A DNA stretch of 56,078 bases from an uncultured Ulvibacter sp. (GCA_938083445.1 CALKCP010000032.1:1-56078), one strand, 5' to 3'. Counted from the stretch's first letter, positions 7,694 through 17,022 are shown. A program made the numbers and translations. Notes: generated from the sequence alone by a model not told the origin.

Positions 7694-9457
7694 CTATTTT
7701 GAATCTTCGGCCATAAATTGAACCTCATAAAGGTTTCGGTAATACCCATTTTCTTTTTGAAGCAATGCCGCGTGTTTTCCAATCTCTACAATTTTACCAT
7801 CACTCATTACAAGAATCTTATCGGCTTTCTTAATGGTGGCCAATCGGTGAGCGATTACAATCGATGTTCTTCCTTGAGTTACTTTATCGGTAGCCGTTTG
7901 AATCATTTCTTCAGAATAGGTATCTATAGAAGAGGTTGCCTCATCCAATATCAAAATACTTGGTTTACTCACATAAGCTCTTAAAAAAGCAATGAGTTGT
8001 CGCTGTCCAGAAGATAACATAGCGCCTCGTTCCTTTACGTTATAATGGTAGGTACCTGGCAAACTACTAATAAATTCATGTACGCCTATTTCCTTGGCAG
8101 CAGCAATCACCTCAGCTTCAGTAATGGTTGGGTCATTGAGGGTAATGTTACTCAGTATTGTATCAGCAAATAAGAACACCTCCTGTAAAACAACAGCGAT
8201 GTGATTCCGAAGTGAATTTAATTTATAATCGGCTATTGGGGTCTTATCAATTCGTATCGTACCGCTATTAATTTCGTAAAAACGATTGAGCAGATTAATA
8301 ATGGTGGATTTACCAGCGCCCGTGGCACCAACCAGTGCAACTGTCTCACCTGGTAACACATCAAAAGAAATACCTTTAATAACTTCTTCATCTTCATTGT
8401 ATCCAAAACGCACATTTTCAAATTCAATAAAACCATTGGTAGCAGTGAGTTCGACCTTGCCTTCGTCTAGAATATGAGATTCTGTATCTAAAATTGCAAA
8501 GACACGATTCGCTGCGACCATTCCCATTTGCAGTGTATTAAATTTATCAGCAATCTGACGTAATGGGCGAAAGAGCATTTGCGCCAATTCGACAAAGGCA
8601 ACTACCAAACCTAAAGAAATGACACCTCCTTGAGCAGCATTGAGTCCTCCATACCAAACGAGCAATCCAATCGCTAAAGAGGATGCCATCTCGGCAATTG
8701 GGAAGAATATTGAATTATACCAAACCGTTTTTACCCATGCTTTTTTATGCTTCTCATTTATCGCGTTGAATGCTTTGTGCTCGGTCTCTTCTCTTGTAAA
8801 AATTTGGACGATCTTCATTCCGGTAATTCGCTCCTGAACAAATGAGTTGAGATCAGCCACCTGAGTTCGCACTTCTTCAAACGCCACCTTCATAGCTCTC
8901 TGAAATACACGCGTAGCATACAAGATTACCGGTAAAATAGCGAACACAATTAGTGACAATCGCCAACTCTGATATAGCATAAAAACAGCTATCGTACCCA
9001 TTTTTAACAGGTCGCTTATGATCATGAATAAGCCCTGACTAAATATACTTGAAATGGTCTCAATATCACTTACGGCCCTTGTCGTTAAACGGCCCACGGC
9101 ACTCTTATCAAAATACTGCATCTTGAAACTCATCATTAGTTTGAAGAGTTTCACTCTTAAATCGGTAATAACGTTCTGACCCAACCAATTGGCATAAAAT
9201 ATAAAGGCAAACTGAAACAGCACCTCTAACATTAAAACGACTAGCATTAAAACCACGAAATATAAAAAAGCCTCGGTATCCTTGGGCAGAATAGACTCGT
9301 CTATAGCTCTTTTAAGTAAATAAGGCCTTAGTATTGCCAATATGGACATAGCCACAGCTGCAAAAGCGACAAAGTAAAATATAAGCCGATAGGCATTGGT
9401 AAACGCTAACAAGCGCCTAAACAATTTAAAATCGAATGCCTTACCTGATTCTTTCAT
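7694..9457 (-). CDS. ABC exporter, fused membrane and ATPase domains (MsbA/MdlB type)
   Basis: A half-transporter of about 587 residues that would act as a homo- or heterodimer. The six-helix exporter domain covers about 15-315 and the ATPase about 340-575. The ATPase has Walker A GATGAGKS, a signature that reads LSSGQRQ rather than the usual LSGGQ, Walker B ILILDEATSS, and the switch His in IAHRL. Substrate cannot be assigned; lipid or drug export is typical of the family. A GTG at 9466 is an alternative start that adds three residues. It lies downstream of truA on the same strand with a gap of about 48 bases. Confidence 0.9.
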   Translation of the reverse strand: MKESGKAFDFKLFRRLLAFTNAYRLIFYFVAFAAVAMSILAILRPYLLKRAIDESILPKDTEAFLYFVVLMLVVLMLEVLFQFAFIFYANWLGQNVITDLRVKLFKLMMSFKMQYFDKSAVGRLTTRAVSDIETISSIFSQGLFMIISDLLKMGTIAVFMLYQSWRLSLIVFAILPVILYATRVFQRAMKVAFEEVRTQVADLNSFVQERITGMKIVQIFTREETEHKAFNAINEKHKKAWVKTVWYNSIFFPIAEMASSLAIGLLVWYGGLNAAQGGVISLGLVVAFVELAQMLFRPLRQIADKFNTLQMGMVAANRVFAILDTESHILDEGKVELTATNGFIEFENVRFGYNEDEEVIKGISFDVLPGETVALVGATGAGKSTIINLLNRFYEINSGTIRIDKTPIADYKLNSLRNHIAVVLQEVFLFADTILSNITLNDPTITEAEVIAAAKEIGVHEFISSLPGTYHYNVKERGAMLSSGQRQLIAFLRAYVSKPSILILDEATSSIDTYSEEMIQTATDKVTQGRTSIVIAHRLATIKKADKILVMSDGKIVEIGKHAALLQKENGYYRNLYEVQFMAEDSK

Positions 9458-9505
9458 GTTCTTCACGGGAAAACGGGTCTCCTCTTAATTAATTCTCAAA
9501 GATTT

Positions 9506-10252
9506 CTATGCAGTAAATAGCTCTTCTGGATATAACACCTTTGTTAAATACAATCCATTTGCTGGGGCCGACGAACCCGCATTTACTCTGTTTTTACTCG
9601 CTATAATGGCGTGAAACTCTTCTAAGGATGTTTTAGCATACCCAACATTTAATAGGGTGCCTACAATTGCCCGAACCATATTTCGCAGAAAACGATTTGC
9701 TGAAATTGTAAAGATGAGCCGATCCTCTTCCACCCGCCAATAAGCCTTATGAATAGTGCAATGATACGTTTTTACATCGGTATTGGTTCGTGAAAAACAT
9801 TGAAAATCTTGATAGTGCAATAAGGTCTCGGCTGCTACGTTCATGGCATCGACATTTGGCTTTTGATGCAGTAAATAGGTAAAACCTTCAAAAAAGGGGT
9901 CTTTTTTTAAAGAGATTACATATTCATATTCTCTTTCAGTGGCATGAAACCTCGCGTGTGCATCATCTTTTACAGAAACGATGCGTTTTACAGAAATATC
10001 CTTCGGAAGAAAAGCATTGAGTCTAAAAACCAGATGGTCGAGGTCTTTAATTTCTTCAAAATCAAAATGAGCAAACAATTGTTTTGCATGCACGCCTGCA
10101 TCTGTTCGACCGGCAGCTACCAGTTTTATTTGATTTCTCAACAAACTGGACATAGCGCCTTCCAAAACCTCCTGCACCGTTATGGCGTTGGGCTGTATTT
10201 GCCATCCGAAGTAATGGGTGCCATTATATGCTATTTCAATAAAATATCTCAA
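9506..10252 (-). CDS. truA: tRNA pseudouridine(38-40) synthase TruA
   Basis: Isomerises uridines 38-40 in the tRNA anticodon arm. The catalytic Asp is D51 in AAGRTDAGVHA. Other family pieces are FHATEREYEY and FSANRFLRNMVR-like residues near 190. The protein is about 248 residues with the start used here. A longer frame from a TTG at 10276 is possible, but that codon lies inside a -7 promoter box (TAAATTTG, 10281-10274), so the TTG at 10252, giving the family-typical beginning MRYFIEIAYNG, is preferred. Confidence 0.92.
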   Translation of the reverse strand: MRYFIEIAYNGTHYFGWQIQPNAITVQEVLEGAMSSLLRNQIKLVAAGRTDAGVHAKQLFAHFDFEEIKDLDHLVFRLNAFLPKDISVKRIVSVKDDAHARFHATEREYEYVISLKKDPFFEGFTYLLHQKPNVDAMNVAAETLLHYQDFQCFSRTNTDVKTYHCTIHKAYWRVEEDRLIFTISANRFLRNMVRAIVGTLLNVGYAKTSLEEFHAIIASKNRVNAGSSAPANGLYLTKVLYPEELFTA

Positions 10253-10273
10253 GCGCGTGCGTTTTTCGAGCTC

Positions 10274-10281
10274 CAAATTTA
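10274..10281 (-). promoter_or_regulatory. -7 promoter box of truA
   Basis: TAAATTTG on the minus strand matches TAnnTTTG exactly. It places the transcription start about 15 bases before the preferred TTG start of truA. No clear -33 TTG at the usual distance was found. Confidence 0.55.
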
Positions 10282-10423
10282 CTAATTACATTGCTGAAAA
10301 CGCAACATACCACCTAAGTTTAATGCTGCTTTTAAACGAGAGTCACGAATGTCTTTAATGATTGTTAAAACAACGAACCATATCAGTACTCGAACCAATA
10401 AACGAAGCCACTTTAGAACCTTC

Positions 10424-10431
10424 TACTTTTG
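10424..10431 (+). promoter_or_regulatory. -7 promoter box of the phosphoesterase gene
   Basis: TACTTTTG matches TAnnTTTG and overlaps an upstream in-frame TTG, which makes the downstream TTG at 10468 the likelier start codon. Confidence 0.55.
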
Positions 10432-10467
10432 TACCTTTACATATTGAATCTCTTAAAGGCTCACACA

Positions 10468-10962
10468 TTGACCAAAATATTACTCTTAAGTGACACCCAT
10501 AGTTACATGGATGCCGACATATTAAAATACGTAAAAGGTGCAGATGAAGTTTGGCATGCTGGGGATATTGGGGACTTAAAGGTAACAGATGCTATTTTAA
10601 AACTAAAGCCACTTCGCGCCGTCTTCGGAAACATTGATGATGCCAAAGCGCGTGTCGAATTTCCGCTCAACAATAGATTTTATTGTGAAGGTGTTGATGT
10701 TTTGATTACGCATATTGGCGGATATCCTGGAAGATATAGCCCCGCCATTAGGGATGAAATTTATGCCAACCCCCCGCGCATTTTTATTTCAGGTCATTCT
10801 CATATATTAAAGGTAATGAACGACAAAAAAAGAGGCATACTACATATGAATCCCGGTGCGGTAGGCACACACGGTTTTCATAAAGTACGCACCATGCTGC
10901 GTTTTGAAATAGATGGAAGCGATATTAAAAATTTAGAAGTAATTGAGTTTAAGAGAAAGTGA
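10468..10962 (+). CDS. YfcE/MJ0936-type metallophosphoesterase
   Basis: A 164-residue protein of the compact calcineurin-like phosphoesterase family, which hydrolyses phosphodiesters with two metals. Metal-ligand motifs are in order: SDTHSYMD (D9, H11), GDIGD, GNIDD, THIGG and SGHSH, followed by MNPGAVG. The physiological substrate is unknown. The TTG at 10468 gives MTKILLLSDTH, the usual beginning of the family; an upstream TTG at 10429 lies within a -7 box. It is a single gene, divergent from truA and convergent with the DUF4293 gene. Confidence 0.9.
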   Translation: MTKILLLSDTHSYMDADILKYVKGADEVWHAGDIGDLKVTDAILKLKPLRAVFGNIDDAKARVEFPLNNRFYCEGVDVLITHIGGYPGRYSPAIRDEIYANPPRIFISGHSHILKVMNDKKRGILHMNPGAVGTHGFHKVRTMLRFEIDGSDIKNLEVIEFKRK

Positions 10963-11036
10963 CGGTAATCTTTAGTGAAAATCAAAACCCCACAATCCAG
11001 TAGGCAGTCGTCTTAATCTCATTTTTTACAATAAAA

Positions 11037-11066
11037 AAACCCCGAAGATGGCATTCTTCGGGGTTT
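11037..11066. terminator. Bidirectional intrinsic terminator
   Basis: A perfect 12-bp stem (AAACCCCGAAGA at 11037-11048 with TCTTCGGGGTTT at 11055-11066) lies between two convergent genes. The minus strand has a run of seven T after the stem, so it best fits the DUF4293 gene, and the plus strand could stop the phosphoesterase transcript. Confidence 0.85.
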
Positions 11067-11089
11067 CGCACTAATATACTAAGATCGGT

Positions 11090-11500
11090 TTAGCGTAAAC
11101 GGTCCACAGATTTCACAAGGTCCTCGTCCTTTTTGATGGCCCTATTGGCCATCGCTAACAAAACGATAGAAATGATAGGAAGTAGCACCCCAATACCCTT
11201 CTCAGAAACCAAGGTTTCTCCGGATAAAGTTAGCGACCTATAAACGAAAACTCCCAGTAATACAAAATTTAATATGATGTTTAAGCGATTCAACACAAAC
11301 TGCATTTGTCGCTTTTTGAATGTAAGGATCGACACAATCGTAAAGCAGATAGAACTAAATACCAAACCAAAAACCAATGGTTCCTCTCTTTCAATTACAG
11401 CATTTCCAGCCCCATCCATTACCAATGGAAACCAAAAATACAAGGCCGCCATTGAGATGGCAGATAATACTAAATATAAGGTTTGAATGCGCTGTAACAT
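11090..11500 (-). CDS. DUF4293 family membrane protein
   Basis: A 136-residue integral membrane protein with four predicted helices at about 5-22, 44-62, 72-90 and 100-118, and a basic C-terminal tail. The beginning MLQRIQTLYLVLS is characteristic of the DUF4293 family, found in Bacteroidota next to rho. Function unknown. It is divergent from rho. A -7 box (TATTTTTG, 11530-11523) lies just upstream and a strong terminator follows. Confidence 0.85.
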   Translation of the reverse strand: MLQRIQTLYLVLSAISMAALYFWFPLVMDGAGNAVIEREEPLVFGLVFSSICFTIVSILTFKKRQMQFVLNRLNIILNFVLLGVFVYRSLTLSGETLVSEKGIGVLLPIISIVLLAMANRAIKKDEDLVKSVDRLR

Positions 11501-11522
11501 CTATTTTGTGAATATCGAGCTA

Positions 11523-11530
11523 CAAAAATA
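11523..11530 (-). promoter_or_regulatory. -7 promoter box of the DUF4293 gene
   Basis: TATTTTTG on the minus strand matches TAnnTTTG exactly, 22 bases before the ATG. Confidence 0.55.
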
Positions 11531-11697
11531 CTGTTTCTTTTTAAAAATATAAATGCAGAATTTAATTTATTGTTGTATAATTGCAGAACAAATTCGTAAC
11601 CAATTCAATTTAGGTTACTTAGTCTTCAACATATTTTCAGAATAAACTTACTCCTTCAAAGAAAATAATATATCAATTTAAACTTATTGTATTTTAA

Positions 11698-13434
11698 ATG
11701 TTTGAAATTTCAGAATTAAAACTAAAAAAGCTGCCTGAACTTCAGGAACTAGCGAAGACATTGGCTGTGCCAAAATTTAAGTCTCTAAAAAAATTAGATC
11801 TTGTCTATCAAATTTTAGATTATCAAGCTTCGAACCCAGCCGCTATTAAAGAGATAATACCTCAAGTAGCTCCGGCGCAAAAAGAATCAGAAAGACAACC
11901 AGCACAGTCTAGCAGTAATGCTAATGGGTCTGATACTAAAGAAACGGCAGAGCGAGCGCCTCAAAATGACAACCGTGCGCAAAATAAAAGTCCAAAACCA
12001 AGACCGAATCCTCGTAAAAAGGTGGAAGCAGGTTTAGCGGCAAAAGCAGCAAATGCTTTAAAGACCGAAAACGCTTCAACACCTGAAGAGCCAGCAAGGA
12101 CAGATAGCCCGGATGCTAATAATTCGGCAAAAACGAATGAGAAGGACTCAAATGTTGAAAAATCGGCGGATAACAAACAGACAAATCAGCCAAAGAAACC
12201 GAAACATTCGGATAACAGACAAAAACAACAAAGAGATAATAACCCTAACAGGAATAAAGATTCTCGTTCAAATGGGAATAAAGACTCTCGTAACAGATAC
12301 AAAGAGCCTGACTTCGAATTTGACGGAATTATCCAAAGTGAAGGTGTTCTCGACATTATGCAAGATGGCTACGGTTTCTTGCGCTCAAGTGACTACAATT
12401 ACTTATCGTCACCTGATGATATCTATGTGTCACAATCGCAAATCCGCCTGTTTGGTCTAAAAACGGGAGATACTGTTCTTGGTGAAGTACGTCCTCCAAA
12501 AGAGGGAGAAAAATACTTTCCCTTAATTAAAGTTGCCAAAATTAACGGTCTCAGCCCAACTGTTGTGCGTGATCGTATCTCTTTTGAACACTTAACACCA
12601 TTATTCCCGGAAGAAAAATTCAATTTAGCCGATAGACAAAGTACAATATCAACACGTATTATCGACCTCTTTGCTCCAATTGGAAAAGGACAGCGTGGAA
12701 TGATTGTCTCACAGCCAAAAACGGGTAAAACCATGTTGTTGAAAGATATTGCAAATGCAATAGCTGCCAACCACCCTGAGGTGTATCAAATAGTCCTTTT
12801 AATTGACGAGCGCCCTGAAGAGGTTACCGACATGCAACGAAATGTTCGTGGTGAAGTGGTAGCAAGTACCTTCGACAAGGAAGCAACAGAGCATGTAAGA
12901 GTCGCTAATCTTGTTCTTGAAAAAGCAAAAAGATTAGTAGAATGTGGTCATGATGTTGTTATTTTATTAGATTCAATTACACGTTTGGCGAGAGCTTACA
13001 ACACGGTTCAACCTGCAAGTGGTAAAATATTGAGTGGTGGTGTAGATGCGAATGCGCTTCACAAACCAAAACGATTCTTTGGTGCCGCACGAAATATTGA
13101 AAATGGTGGATCATTAACTATTATCGCCACAGCGCTTACTGAAACTGGTTCGAAAATGGACGAGGTTATCTTTGAAGAATTTAAAGGTACTGGTAATATG
13201 GAGCTTCAATTAGATCGTAAAATATCGAATCGAAGAATCTTTCCAGCAATCGATCTTACGTCGTCAAGTACACGTAGAGATGATTTATTACTAGACGAGT
13301 CTACAATACAGCGAATGTGGGTAATGCGAAAGTATTTGGCCGACATGAATCCCGTGGAAGCGATGGAATTTATTAATGATCGCTTTAAACAAACTAGAAA
13401 TAACGAAGAATTCTTAATTTCAATGAATAGTTAA
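11698..13434 (+). CDS. rho: Transcription termination factor Rho
   Basis: A 578-residue hexameric RNA helicase that ends transcription. Residues 1-50 form the N-terminal helical bundle ([14 protein letters not shown]). Residues about 60-200 are a charged, low-complexity insert rich in Asn, Lys, Pro, Ser and Glu. The RNA-binding fold follows ([15 protein letters not shown], about 216-230). The ATPase has QPKTGKTM for Walker A near 339, a [14 protein letters not shown] Walker B region, and GGVDANAL in the Q/R-loop area. The insert makes it longer than the E. coli protein, as in other Bacteroidota. The 197-base upstream region shows no clear regulatory element. Confidence 0.96.
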   Translation: MFEISELKLKKLPELQELAKTLAVPKFKSLKKLDLVYQILDYQASNPAAIKEIIPQVAPAQKESERQPAQSSSNANGSDTKETAERAPQNDNRAQNKSPKPRPNPRKKVEAGLAAKAANALKTENASTPEEPARTDSPDANNSAKTNEKDSNVEKSADNKQTNQPKKPKHSDNRQKQQRDNNPNRNKDSRSNGNKDSRNRYKEPDFEFDGIIQSEGVLDIMQDGYGFLRSSDYNYLSSPDDIYVSQSQIRLFGLKTGDTVLGEVRPPKEGEKYFPLIKVAKINGLSPTVVRDRISFEHLTPLFPEEKFNLADRQSTISTRIIDLFAPIGKGQRGMIVSQPKTGKTMLLKDIANAIAANHPEVYQIVLLIDERPEEVTDMQRNVRGEVVASTFDKEATEHVRVANLVLEKAKRLVECGHDVVILLDSITRLARAYNTVQPASGKILSGGVDANALHKPKRFFGAARNIENGGSLTIIATALTETGSKMDEVIFEEFKGTGNMELQLDRKISNRRIFPAIDLTSSSTRRDDLLLDESTIQRMWVMRKYLADMNPVEAMEFINDRFKQTRNNEEFLISMNS

Positions 13435-13454
13435 GAAGAACTTTTATACACACC

Positions 13455-13490
13455 AAAAAGCCCTTGTTCTAAAATAAACAAGGGCTTTTT
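13455..13490 (+). terminator. Intrinsic terminator of rho
   Basis: AAAAAGCCCTTGTT (13455-13468) pairs perfectly with AACAAGGGCTTTTT (13477-13490) and ends in a T run, 20 bases after the rho stop codon. Confidence 0.85.
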
Positions 13491-13557
13491 TATACAAACT
13501 AAATAAAAAGCTATAATCGAAACATTTTCAAATAAACACTACTACACTAGAATCATT

Positions 13558-13565
13558 TATATTTG
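13558..13565 (+). promoter_or_regulatory. -7 promoter box of the M14 peptidase gene
   Basis: TATATTTG matches TAnnTTTG and covers the upstream in-frame TTG at 13563. The ATG at 13578 then lies only about six bases after the expected transcription start. Confidence 0.55.
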
Positions 13566-13577
13566 TTGAAAAAGCAA

Positions 13578-15323
13578 ATGAAATCTTTCTTAACTGTTCT
13601 CCTTGTTTTATTCATAGTTTCATGCTCTTCCGAAAAAAAAGAGGTGGACTACGATTTTACTAGCCCCTTCGAAAAATCACAAGGAACAGAAACTGCCACC
13701 TACTCTGAAGTCATCGCCTTTTACACGCAACTTGCGGCAAATTACCAGTCGATCGCCATGTACACCATGGAAGAAACAGATAGCGGAAAACCATTACACC
13801 TCATTACATTTAACCCAAACCGAAGTTTTGATTCAGAATTTTCTGGAGACGAAAAAAAGAATATTCTTCTCATAAACAACGGCATCCATCCTGGAGAAAG
13901 CGACGGGATTGACGCTTCAATGCTTCTGCTTCGCGATCTAGCAACGAATAAAATTGAAACGCCCAAGAATACCATTATCGCTGTAATTCCAGTATATAAT
14001 ATTGGCGGAGCTCTAAACCGAAACGGCACAACACGCACCAATCAAAATGGGCCCTTGGCATACGGTTTCCGAGGAAATGCTAGGAACTATGACCTCAACA
14101 GAGATTTTATAAAAGCCGATACTAGAAATGCACGTGCTTTTATAAAGCTATTTCGGATCTTAAAACCCGATCTATTTATAGACACACATGTGAGTAATGG
14201 TGCAGATTATCAATACACCCTTACCCACTTATTCACACAACACAATAAATTGGGAGGGGAACTTGGAAAATACCTAGACAACTCACTAATGCCCCAATTA
14301 GTGGACTCTTTACAAAAAAACAGTTGGGATATTACGCCCTATGTAAATGTTTTTAATCGAACTCCAGAAAGTGGTTTTTCTCAATTTTTAGATTCGCCAC
14401 GCTATTCAACAGGGTATACAACCTTGTTCAATTGCCTTGGAATGATGATCGAAACTCACATGCTTAAACCCTACAAACAAAGAGTTGAAGGTACTTACGA
14501 GCTCATAAAGAGCTTTATTAGTATTGCAGACAAGGATGCGGAAGTAATTAAAGAATTACGTCACAACGCACTCGGCAAATACAAAGCCGGCACGCAATAT
14601 CCATTAGGATGGAAAATAGATAGTACAAAAACGACCTCTTTGGCATTTAAAGGTTATGAAGGAGAAATCATACCAAGCAAGGTTACCGGTGGAAATAGGT
14701 TAAAATACGACCGTACAAAACCCTTTACGAAGGACATTGCTTACTACAACTATTTTAAAGCAAAGGACAGTGTGCTAATTCCCTCTGCCTATGTTATTCC
14801 AAGAGGGTATTGGAACATTGTTGAGCTACTCAGAATTAATAAGATTAAGGTTCCTGTAATTCAAGAAGATAGCATTATTGATGCCGAAGTGTATAAAATT
14901 AAAAACTATGAAACCGTTGGTCGTCCCTTTGAAGGGCACTATTTGCATTACAACACTCAAATAGAAACAACCTATGAAAAAGTTACGATCAAAAAAGGAG
15001 ACTATCTTGTTAAAACAAACCAGGATGGGGTGCGCTACATTATGGAAACCCTAGAACCTTCGGGACCTGATTCTTTTTTTAATTGGAACTTTTTTGATGC
15101 TGTGCTTCAGCAGAAAGAAGGGTTCTCTCCCTATGTTTGGGAAGACAAAGCTGAAAAGTTTTTAACCGAAAACCCAGCAGTTAAAACACAGTTTGAACAA
15201 AAGAAAGCTGAAGACCCTAATTTCTCATCAAATTGGTATGCACAATTAGACTGGATTCACAAACAATCACCTAATTACGAGGAGTCACACCTTCGGTATC
15301 CTATCATTAGGATGCGTAATTAA
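13578..15323 (+). CDS. M14-family zinc carboxypeptidase-like lipoprotein
   Basis: A 581-residue exported protein. The signal sequence ends in a lipobox at Cys16, so it is probably an outer or inner membrane lipoprotein. The peptidase domain carries the M14 zinc motif HPGE (about 105-108), an RNYDLNRDF substrate-binding segment, a third zinc-ligand region FIDTHVSNG, and the catalytic Glu in MIETH near 291. The C-terminal 250 residues are of unknown role. Two TTG codons upstream (13563, 13566) were not chosen because they overlap a promoter box. The 3' end overlaps the convergent Nudix gene by 39 bases. Confidence 0.88.
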   Translation: MKSFLTVLLVLFIVSCSSEKKEVDYDFTSPFEKSQGTETATYSEVIAFYTQLAANYQSIAMYTMEETDSGKPLHLITFNPNRSFDSEFSGDEKKNILLINNGIHPGESDGIDASMLLLRDLATNKIETPKNTIIAVIPVYNIGGALNRNGTTRTNQNGPLAYGFRGNARNYDLNRDFIKADTRNARAFIKLFRILKPDLFIDTHVSNGADYQYTLTHLFTQHNKLGGELGKYLDNSLMPQLVDSLQKNSWDITPYVNVFNRTPESGFSQFLDSPRYSTGYTTLFNCLGMMIETHMLKPYKQRVEGTYELIKSFISIADKDAEVIKELRHNALGKYKAGTQYPLGWKIDSTKTTSLAFKGYEGEIIPSKVTGGNRLKYDRTKPFTKDIAYYNYFKAKDSVLIPSAYVIPRGYWNIVELLRINKIKVPVIQEDSIIDAEVYKIKNYETVGRPFEGHYLHYNTQIETTYEKVTIKKGDYLVKTNQDGVRYIMETLEPSGPDSFFNWNFFDAVLQQKEGFSPYVWEDKAEKFLTENPAVKTQFEQKKAEDPNFSSNWYAQLDWIHKQSPNYEESHLRYPIIRMRN

Positions 15324-15914
15324 ATATTCCTTAGGAAAGATTATCTTAATGTTTTCATATGAATCTTGAAGTGCCTTTTGTGATTGCTCAAAATTCTTCC
15401 ATTTTGCTTTTTTGATGCCTTCGGCTGCCTGTGGAATTAGGGGTCCTTGGTAGTCTGAATACATCTCATACCAATACGTTATTTTCAATTTAAACTTATC
15501 GTTGCGCTGAAAAATATGATATGTTTTCGTTATAAAATGCCTTACTTCAAGGTTTTGCACTCCCGTTTCTTCAATCGTTTCTCTAACAGCGGCCTCCTCA
15601 TGCGTCTCTCCTTTTTCTTTTTTGCCCTTAGGAAGGTCCCATTTCGAATTTCGATAAATAAAAAGCACCTCTTTCTTTTTATTAAATACCAAACCACCAC
15701 CCGCTTCTACTACCGGTAGTTTTTTCCGAAGAAACTGCTCTAATTTCTCCTCGTTTTTATGGTAAATATTGACGTAGAGCAACTCGCCATTGTTGATTTT
15801 ATCAATTACGTTTTTGAATTCTACCTCCTTTAATGGGATGGAAGTATACTGCTTACCAACTTTCTTTTCTGTTGAGAGAATGATTGGAATATCTTTAACA
15901 AAAACTTTATACAT
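15285..15914 (-). CDS. Nudix hydrolase
   Basis: A 209-residue protein. The Nudix box is complete at about 97-119: G, five residues, E, seven residues, REtxEExGV, with a Thr in the first aliphatic position. It binds metal and cleaves a nucleoside diphosphate linked to another group; the exact substrate is not predictable. About 65 residues precede the Nudix fold. The ATG at 15914 (MYKVFVKDIP) is preferred over a site seven codons upstream, since that would overlap the pyrE coding start. It is divergent from pyrE with only seven bases between start codons. Confidence 0.9.
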   Translation of the reverse strand: MYKVFVKDIPIILSTEKKVGKQYTSIPLKEVEFKNVIDKINNGELLYVNIYHKNEEKLEQFLRKKLPVVEAGGGLVFNKKKEVLFIYRNSKWDLPKGKKEKGETHEEAAVRETIEETGVQNLEVRHFITKTYHIFQRNDKFKLKITYWYEMYSDYQGPLIPQAAEGIKKAKWKNFEQSQKALQDSYENIKIIFPKEYLITHPNDRIPKV

Positions 15915-15917
15915 TTG
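15884..15917 (+). promoter_or_regulatory. Promoter of pyrE inside the Nudix gene
   Basis: TTG (15884-15886), a 23-base spacer and TACATTTG (15910-15917) fit the Bacteroidota promoter consensus. The start of transcription would fall at about the pyrE ATG (15922), which suggests a leaderless or almost leaderless mRNA. Confidence 0.6.
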
Positions 15918-15921
15918 CAGT

Positions 15922-16575
15922 ATGATTTTAAACAAAGAAACGGCGCATAAAACTGCCGAATTATTATTGCAAATTAATGCAATTAAATTACAACCACAAA
16001 AACCTTTTACTTGGGCTTCTGGATGGAAATCTCCAATTTATTGTGACAATCGAATAACGCTATCGTACCCTGAAATTAGAAATTATCTAAAAGAACATCT
16101 CGCCAAGCAAATTGAAAGTCTATATGGCAAACCTGATGTCATTGCTGGTGTTGCCACTGGAGCGATTGGCATAGGCGCACTTGTAGCAGATTGCCTAAAC
16201 CTCCCTTTCTGTTACATTCGACCCGAAGCAAAAGCGCACGGACGACAAAACAAAATCGAGGGGCATGTAGAAGCGAACCAGACCGTTGTGGTAGTGGAAG
16301 ACTTAATTAGTACCGGAAAAAGCAGTTTACTAGCCGTTGACGCCCTACGTGAGTCTAACATAAATGTAAAGGGCATGGTGGCCATTTTCACCTATGGGTT
16401 CGACATCGCTCAGACTAATTTTGACAATAAGAAGGTTGCGCTTCATACATTGAGCGACTATAATAATTTATTGGTGAAGGCAGAAAGCACCAATTATATT
16501 TCTGCAAGTGAGGCCGCATTGTTATCGCAGTGGCGACATGATCCTGCAACCTGGGATCCACAAAGTTCAACTTAA
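15922..16575 (+). CDS. pyrE: Orotate phosphoribosyltransferase
   Basis: A 217-residue enzyme that joins orotate to PRPP to make OMP in pyrimidine synthesis. Visible motifs are FTWASGWKSPIYCDNR near residue 30, the flexible loop EAKAHGRQNKIEG, and the PRPP-binding VVVVEDLISTGKSS at about 121-134. The frame is open 44 codons upstream, but that stretch is antisense to the Nudix gene; the ATG giving MILNKETAHK fits the family. It is followed by the SRPBCC gene after 54 bases. Confidence 0.95.
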   Translation: MILNKETAHKTAELLLQINAIKLQPQKPFTWASGWKSPIYCDNRITLSYPEIRNYLKEHLAKQIESLYGKPDVIAGVATGAIGIGALVADCLNLPFCYIRPEAKAHGRQNKIEGHVEANQTVVVVEDLISTGKSSLLAVDALRESNINVKGMVAIFTYGFDIAQTNFDNKKVALHTLSDYNNLLVKAESTNYISASEAALLSQWRHDPATWDPQSST

Positions 16576-16629
16576 AAAGAAAAAAACTATCGGTGCCTTC
16601 TAATTTAATCAACCATCATCCCTATATCT

Positions 16630-17022
16630 ATGAATTTAAAAAGTAAAAAAGTTGTAGTTAAAAAGTCTGCTGCTTCCCTCTGTGAGTTTTTAAGTAATGT
16701 GCAGAACTTCGAACATTTAATGCCCGAATCGATTAGTAAATTTGAAATTATTAGAGAAGATGCTTTTGTTTTCGCTTTAAAAGGCATGCCAGAAATAGCT
16801 TTGGAAGTTAAAGAGGTTAATGCACCAAGCTCGGTTGTTTTAGGGGCCATTAGCGATAAAATACCCTTCACATTAGAAGGAAACATTACAGCTATCGACG
16901 ACGCGAATTCAGAGGCTGAATTACTGTTTTCTGGTGAATTTAACAGTATGATGGCCATGATGGTAAAGGGACCAATCACTAAGTTTATAGAGACACTCGC
17001 TGAGAATCTTGAGAAGATCTAA
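16630..17022 (+). CDS. SRPBCC-fold protein
   Basis: A 130-residue cytoplasmic protein with the pattern of a START/SRPBCC ligand-binding fold: a first strand with LKSKKVVVKKS, a helix CEFLSNVQNFEHLMP, alternating strands, and a long C-terminal helix ending in ETLAENLEKI. Ligand unknown. It lies between pyrE and the biotin ligase gene as in many Flavobacteriaceae and overlaps the convergent biotin ligase gene by four bases. Confidence 0.8.
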   Translation: MNLKSKKVVVKKSAASLCEFLSNVQNFEHLMPESISKFEIIREDAFVFALKGMPEIALEVKEVNAPSSVVLGAISDKIPFTLEGNITAIDDANSEAELLFSGEFNSMMAMMVKGPITKFIETLAENLEKI

